NCBI GenBank assembly: GCA_026770575.1
Contig: MU657626.1
Location: 27,965 to 39,879 of the forward strand
Length of the DNA stretch: 11,915 bases
Source: Pelagophyceae sp. CCMP2097
Taxonomy: Eukaryota; Sar; Pelagophyceae
Reading direction: 5' to 3'
In this document: positions 7,767-11,915 of the stretch, one piece after another
How the letters are laid out: each line of letters starts with the position of its first letter
Numbering within the stretch: the stretch's first letter is position 1
Program-made: the position numbers and the translations under genes
The notes under the pieces: generated by a model
What the model saw: the letters and a program-made list of their open reading frames with translations, nothing else
The model's database searches: none
What the model was told of the DNA's origin: nothing

Positions 7767-8495
7767 CTACGCCTCCGTCGTCTCGGCGGCCGCCTCCGTC
7801 GCCGACTTGGCAGACGCCTTGCGCTCCTTCTTCGTGTTGGCCTTGAGCTTGCGCGCCTCGGCCTGCTCGTTGAGCGCCTTCTCGCGCGCCTTCTCGCCCT
7901 TGAGCTTGTGGATGGCCTCCATCAGCACGCGCTTGTTCTTGAACTGGTTACCCTTGCAGCGCATGTACAGGTCGTGGTAGAGGTGCTTGTCGATCTTCTT
8001 CGCCTCGCGGTACTTGCGCAGCAGCCGGCGCAGCACGCGCTGGCGGCGCATCCAGAGCACCTAGAGGGCCCGCGTCGCCCTAGAAATGAACCCCAGGCCG
8101 CCGGCTGGTCCGGCCGGCGCGGCCGGCCGCTACGGCCCCGTCGACGCCCCTGCGCACCTTCATGGGCATGCGCGCGTTGGCCGAACCCTTGCGCTTGCCG
8201 AGGCCCGTGTGCCGCCCTTTCCGCTTCGCCTCGAGGTGGCGCAGCACGCGCGCCCGCGAGTGCACGACCACGGGCTTGCGGATGACGAAGCCATCCTTGA
8301 TCAGCTTGCGGATGTTCTGGCGCGAGTTAGCCATGGAGATCTCCGACGTCTCGTTGGGATCCATCCATACTCGGTTCTTGCCCTACACACCCAAAGCCTC
8401 GGGGCCCGGTCCCGCGCGCGCCGCCCGTTCAGGCAGAAACCTACCGCCTTGAGCACCGACGCCGCCAGGCGCTTCTGCAGCAGCAACGACGACAT
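7767..8495 (-). CDS. RPL19: Cytosolic 60S ribosomal protein eL19
   Basis: eL19 is a universally conserved eukaryotic/archaeal large-subunit protein that helps form an intersubunit bridge. Three exons, phase 0 at each junction: 8495-8445 (17 aa, [17 protein letters not shown]), 8382-8158 (75 aa, [14 protein letters not shown] ... NARMPMK) and 8060-7767 (97 aa, [18 protein letters not shown] ... to a TAG stop). Total 189 aa, close to the usual 190-200. Introns are 62 nt (GTAGGT...TGTAG) and 97 nt (GTGCGC...CTCTAG). Removing them restores the family motifs [11 protein letters not shown] and [13 protein letters not shown] exactly. The rRNA-binding basic core ([30 protein letters not shown]) is intact and the C-terminal Lys/Ala helix is typical. 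The start codon context is gccgccATG. The gene is divergent from the sulfotransferase gene. Expected to be highly expressed and functional. Confidence 0.97.
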
Positions 8496-8570
8496 GGCGG
8501 CGGGACGGTAGAGACCTGCTTTACGGCGACAAAAGTGAGCGACGGGAAACTCTCTCCTCAGCAGGCCGTT

Positions 8571-8580
8571 GTAAAAATTA
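8571..8580 (-). promoter_or_regulatory. TATA-like AT run upstream of eL19
   Basis: TAATTTTTAC on the minus strand, about 80 bp before the eL19 ATG and inside the 196-bp divergent intergenic region (8496-8691). That region must hold the promoters of both eL19 and the sulfotransferase gene. Prediction only. Confidence 0.3.
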
Positions 8581-8691
8581 GGGCCGTTGAATTTGCTTAA
8601 GTTCAAGCCGAAATGTTCCGAGGTCTAAAGTGTTTGGTCACTTTTCAGATCCTCGGATTTGATTCCTTCGAATCCCGGCCGCGGCCGCGCA

Positions 8692-11379
8692 ATGCCGGGC
8701 CCCGCAGCGCGGCGGCTGCTCCGGCTGGCGCTGGCGGTGGCCGCAGCCGCGCGCGGCCGGTGCCCGCGCGCCTCGCCGAAGCTCGTGCTCTACAACCGGC
8801 TTCCGTGGTTCGACGGCGAGGCGCTGGTGCGTGCGCGCACCCGCGGCCCGGCCCCGTGGAGTGCACCTTTGCAGGACGCGTCGCTGCGGAACCACACGGT
8901 TTCGCGCGGCGCCGCGTTCCTGTACACGGGCCCCGACGGCGACGCGTTTACGAGCCGCGACTGGCTGGGCGGCGCCGACGTGCGTGGCCGTGCGCGTGCG
9001 CCGCGGGCGCCGGTCTGCGCGAGGCGCGCGTAGGTTGGCCGCTCGCGCGGCGGCGCGGGCGGCGCCAAGCGGCTCCTCAAGGAGCTCCGGGCGTGGGCGC
9101 GGCCGCGGCGCGCGGCGTCGGACGCGGCGCAGGCGGCGCCGGCGGTCATGATCAAGTCCGTCGCGTTCACGACCGTCGACGCCAAGGACCTCGCCTGGAT
9201 CAACTTCGTCGAGGACCCCGTCGCGCGCCGCCGCGCAAAACTGCCAGAACTCTTGGACGTTTCAAGGCGCGACGCGGAACCGAGAGCGGCAGAGAGGCGG
9301 ATCCGTGAGCGGCGTCGAGGCGGCAAGCGCGGCGGCCGTCGGACGTCGCGCCCCGGGCCCTTTCCCGTCTCCCCTTTGGACCTCGTCCCGTTGCAGGCGC
9401 GCGCCGTGCGCGCGTACCGCGGCACGGCCGACGAGCTCGCGGCTTGCGTGCGCGCGCGCGGCGCGCGGGCCTGCGTGCCCTGCGAGACGCTGACGGCGTG
9501 GTTCTGCGGCGGCGGCGCGCGGTGCTCCACGGCGCGCGACGGCGGGCCCGCCGCGCTCGTGCGCGCCAAGCAGGTTCGTGCCCACGCCCGCAGCAGAGGC
9601 CACGCCAAAGGCATCACAAGGGCCGACGGCGGCCATTGCAGGTGCTGACGCGCGACTTTGCGTTTGTGGGCGTGCGCGAGCGCGCGCACGAGTCGCTGCT
9701 CGCGCGACGCCGCGTCGACGCATATCGCTGACCGCCGCGGGGGCGGCCGCGGGGGCGGCGGGCCAAGAGTCGTGAGGGGCGAAAAGCCGTGCGCGCGTCC
9801 CGGGCGCTGCGGTTCGAGCCGGCCGCGCCGTAGGTGCTGGGGCGCGTGTTGCCGGCTGCGTTTGGTTCTTTTGCCAAAGCCGACGCCGCCGCGGCGCTCG
9901 CCGCGGCGCCGCCGCGGGGCGCCACAAACGTCTCGGCCGTCGACGCGCGCACGCTGCGGCTCATCCGAAACGCCAACTCGCTCGACGCGGCGCTGTACGC
10001 GCACGCAGCCGCGCACCTCGACGCCGCGCTCCGCGACTGCGTCGGCGGCGACGACGCCGCGGCGCGCCGGGCCGCCGCGCGCGGTTCGCCCGCCGCGCGT
10101 TCGGCCTCGCCCGCCGCGCCCGCCGCAGGCGAAGAGGCTCGGAGGCCGACAGGCGCCGCGGCGTCCGCCGCGGGCGGCTGCGTCGAGCCTGCGGACGGCG
10201 CCGCGGGCGGGGCGGCGTCGGCGGCGGGCGCGGTCGACTCGCCGCGGCGGTGCGTCCCGTCGCCCGTCATCGTGGGTTCGCGGTCCGTCGGCGCCGGCGT
10301 CGTGGCCGCCGTGCTCGCGTCGCACCCGCGGCTCGGCGCGCCCGCGTCCGGCGAGACGTTTGAAGCTTCGTACGAGCAGACCGCCGCGCCCGAATCGGCA
10401 ATCCCGGACCGGGCGGTGACGACAGAGCACCCGCCGCCGGCCGCCGCGCGTCATCCGTTTCGGCAGGTACTCTATACGGCCGCAGTTGCTGGAAAACGTG
10501 CGCTCGGCGCTGCCGGGTACATTCGTAATCTTCGTGGTCCAGGAGCCGGTGCAGCGCGCGTCGGACGAGTTTTGCGGACACGCCAGACGAGGCCGAGTGC
10601 TCCAGCGGGGCGGCGCCGTCTACGTCTGCTACGGCGGCGCTTCCGGCGGCGCGGCGTGCGGCGGCGGTGGCGGTTCGGGCGACGGCCGGCGCGCGGGCGG
10701 CTCGGGCGACGGCCGGTTCGCGGTCGGGGATGCGGTGGCCGCGGGCCCCGCGGCCTTTGACGAGTACGTCCGCCAGGTCGCTTTTTCGGCGTGGGAGCCC
10801 TCGAGGCAGGATAGGGCCGGCCTCAACGACTCGCTGCCGCTCGGCTTCGAGCTTGGAAAGGTGAACGCCAACGTCCTGGCCAAGTCGCTCTACTCTGCCC
10901 AGCTCAAGAGCGTTTTTGAAACCTTCGGCGCCGAGAGGACCCACGTCGTCGTCCACGAGTGCGTCGCCAACCGCCCCCGCGATTCGCGCGCGCGCGAAGG
11001 AATCTGGGGCCGCTTATAAGGCCCGCCGCTAGGCATCTCGTCTCGAGGGACAGGGGTTCCGAAACGGCCGCGGCGATGTTCCGCTTCCTCGGACTCCCGG
11101 AAGTCGACCTCACCGCGGCGCGCATCGCCCAGTTCGCGCGGCGAAGCGTCGTCCGCCGCCGCGTCCGCCGCCAAAAGCGGACCCCGGCGGCGGAGAAGCG
11201 TCCGCGCCGGGCAGACGCTCCATCCGGCGGAACGACCAAGAGGTGCGTAGGGCGACGGCGCGCCCGAGTGCGGCCCGCCGCTGCGCAAGACGCGCAGGTT
11301 CCTCGACGCCTTCTTCGCCGTCGACACACAGCTCCTCCGAAAGATGGCCCCGGGAGCCGACGTGCCCTGGGGCAAGTAG
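8692..11379 (+). CDS. Two-domain (fused) sulfotransferase, HS2ST/UST-like plus Sulfotransfer_1/3-like
   Basis: Sulfotransferases move sulfate from PAPS to sugars or other acceptors, usually in the Golgi. Proposed exons: 8692-8826, 8875-8979, 9034-9258, 9397-9573, 9642-9713, 9834-10369, 10467-10958, 11033-11242, 11298-11379 (about 677 aa). Exons 3 and 5 have uncertain 3' ends; the rest join in phase. A signal-like N terminus (RRLLRLALAVAAAA) precedes domain 1: KLVLYNRLP, AWINFVEDPVAR, LAACVRARGARACVP, the AWFCGGGARC signature, DFAFVGVRE, VLGRVLPAAFG and SLDAALYAHAAAHL. These follow 2-O-sulfotransferase order. An Ala/Pro linker of about 70 aa follows in the same exon. Domain 2 then has SPVIVGSRSVGAGVVAAVL, SGETFEASY, RSALPGTFVIFVVQEPVQRA, a Gly-rich insert, LGKVNANVLAKSLYSAQL, AAAMFRFLGLPEVDL and the C-terminal RFLDAFFAVDTQLLRKM. 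Several PAPS-site and catalytic residues are missing, so activity is uncertain. Two adjacent genes fused only in this model remain possible. Confidence 0.72.
10669..10716 (+). repeat. 27-bp-spaced direct repeat coding a Gly-rich insert
   Basis: ggcggttcgggcgacggccg (10669-10688) recurs at 10696-10715 with one change; each copy is followed by a further g. It encodes GGSGDGR twice inside domain 2 of the sulfotransferase, between the 3'-phosphate-binding segment and the FDEYVRQ helix. It looks like a recent in-frame expansion of a surface loop. Confidence 0.7.
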
Positions 11380-11401
11380 GAAAAACCAAAATAATTCAAA
11401 C

Positions 11402-11665
11402 ATGTGTCGGCCTCGCCTTGCCGCGGGGGAACGCCCCGACGGCGACTCGCGCGCGCCGGCGACCGCGCCGCCGCGCCGCCGCCGCCGCCGGGCGCCGGAG
11501 CCGCGGCTCTCTCGGCGGGGCGCGGCGGCGGCCGCGCGCGCCAGCGGCGGCGCGCTGCCGTCGAATGCGGCGCCGCTGGTCGTCGTCGGGACGTTTGAAC
11601 ACGGGCCGGATCTGGGCTCGCCGCGCTTCCGCTGCGCGACCAAAGTAGGAATAGGGGTCGCCTAG
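11402..11665 (+). CDS. Orphan frame ending PLVVVGTFEHG..., doubtful
   Basis: An ATG at 11402 opens an 87-codon frame to a stop at 11665. The first two-thirds is Arg/Ala/Pro-rich and probably not real. The last part, APLVVVGTFEHGPDLGSPRF, is a hydrophobic strand followed by a Gly-containing turn, similar in kind to the first strand and loop of domain 2 (SPVIVGSRSVG) of the neighbouring gene. It could be a truncated duplicate or the first exon of another gene, with a possible donor GTAGGA at about 11645. The minus strand is also open here (ATG at 11677, GVLGDPYSYFGRAAEARRA), so the strand is undecided. Confidence 0.2.
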   Translation: MCRPRLAAGERPDGDSRAPATAPPRRRRRRAPEPRLSRRGAAAAARASGGALPSNAAPLVVVGTFEHGPDLGSPRFRCATKVGIGVA

Positions 11666-11741
11666 TACGCCTTCCATATTCCGACGATTTTTGACGAAAC
11701 GCGATTCCAGGAATTGAAATGTAATTCGCGGAATTCAAAAA

Positions 11742-11832
11742 CCGAAATTGGAAGAAACGGAAAAGCCGAAACTTGAAGTACCCGGACCGAAATTTGAAGA
11801 ACCAGAAGGCCGAAACTGAAAGACACAGGTGG
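11742..11832. repeat. Degenerate tandem repeat, unit 21-24 bp
   Basis: Four units each begin ccgaaa: at 11742, 11766, 11787 and 11810, with the consensus ccgaaattgaagaacccgaagg. The preceding bases (ccaggaattgaaatg, cggaattcaaaa) look like further decayed units. The purine-rich strand is the plus strand. It lies just upstream of the candidate ATG at 11868. Confidence 0.65.
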
Positions 11833-11867
11833 TTGCACAACTCGAAAACAGGAAGCAAGCAAGGAAC

Positions 11868-11903
11868 ATGTCCGACGCGGAGTCGAACCGGCCGGCGGCG
11901 AAC
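11868..11903 (+). CDS. Candidate first exon of a gene cut by the window end
   Basis: The ATG at 11868 (aggaacATGtcc) opens a 12-codon segment, MSDAESNRPAAN, followed directly by GTGCGT at 11904, the donor used by most introns in this window. That pairing suggests a short first coding exon ending in phase 0. The remainder lies outside the window, so no function can be given. Confidence 0.35.
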
Positions 11904-11915
11904 GTGCGTCCCCCT

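Noticed and set aside
7740..8285. 181-codon plus-strand Leu/Arg-rich frame
   Set aside because: Antisense to eL19, whose three exons are certain.
8790..10454. 554-codon open frame on the minus strand, the longest in the window
   Set aside because: It is antisense to sulfotransferase exons, is dominated by Arg/Ala/Gly/Pro, and shows no domain. Long antisense frames are expected in very GC-rich coding DNA.
1..11915. CRISPR arrays, bacterial operons, insertion-sequence transposases, rRNA
   Set aside because: None seen. The repeats are tandem or inverted without spacer structure, and the genes are spliced eukaryotic genes.

Overview
This is nuclear DNA from a GC-rich eukaryote, most likely a unicellular alga or flagellated protist. 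It carries a spliced cytosolic ribosomal protein gene (eL19) and a spliced axonemal gene (DRC1, found only where a motile cilium is made or was recently made). Introns are short (43-153 nt) and the donor is usually GTGCGY rather than GTRAGT. Stramenopile, haptophyte or dinoflagellate affinity is plausible, but the sequence alone does not settle it.

Layout. Positions 1-4.2 kb are gene-poor, more AT-rich in the middle, and hold orphan or fragmentary reading frames. These are a possible minus-strand remnant at 135-398, a helical plus-strand exon starting at 1146, a minus-strand frame at 1331-1891 that meets it tail to tail, and a minus-strand acidic-tailed frame at 3634-4143. Between them lie palindromes and inverted repeats that look like small non-autonomous elements: a 63-nt hairpin at 769-831, a 102-bp inverted-repeat unit at 2043-2144, a 15-bp inverted repeat at 1930/2485 and twin hairpins at 2913-2949. 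Positions 4.37-6.86 kb hold DRC1 (minus, at least five exons). Positions 6.87-7.77 kb have no recognisable gene but a 40-bp tandem duplication. Positions 7.77-8.50 kb hold eL19 (minus, three exons; all junctions resolved).

Positions 8.69-11.38 kb hold a nine-exon plus-strand gene, divergent from eL19 across 196 bp. It appears to encode two different sulfotransferase domains in one polypeptide: an N-terminal domain of the heparan-sulfate/uronyl 2-O-sulfotransferase type and, after an Ala/Pro-rich linker, a domain of the general Sulfotransfer_1/3 type. Both domains keep the family fold signatures but have lost or altered key PAPS-binding residues, and the first has lost the catalytic histidines. 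This is the most unusual item in the window. The right edge holds a Cys/Arg-rich orphan frame, a degenerate repeat of about 23 bp and the probable first exon of another plus-strand gene cut by the window end.

Gene models were built by hand from splice signals, phase agreement and family similarity recalled from knowledge. No database search or transcript evidence was available.
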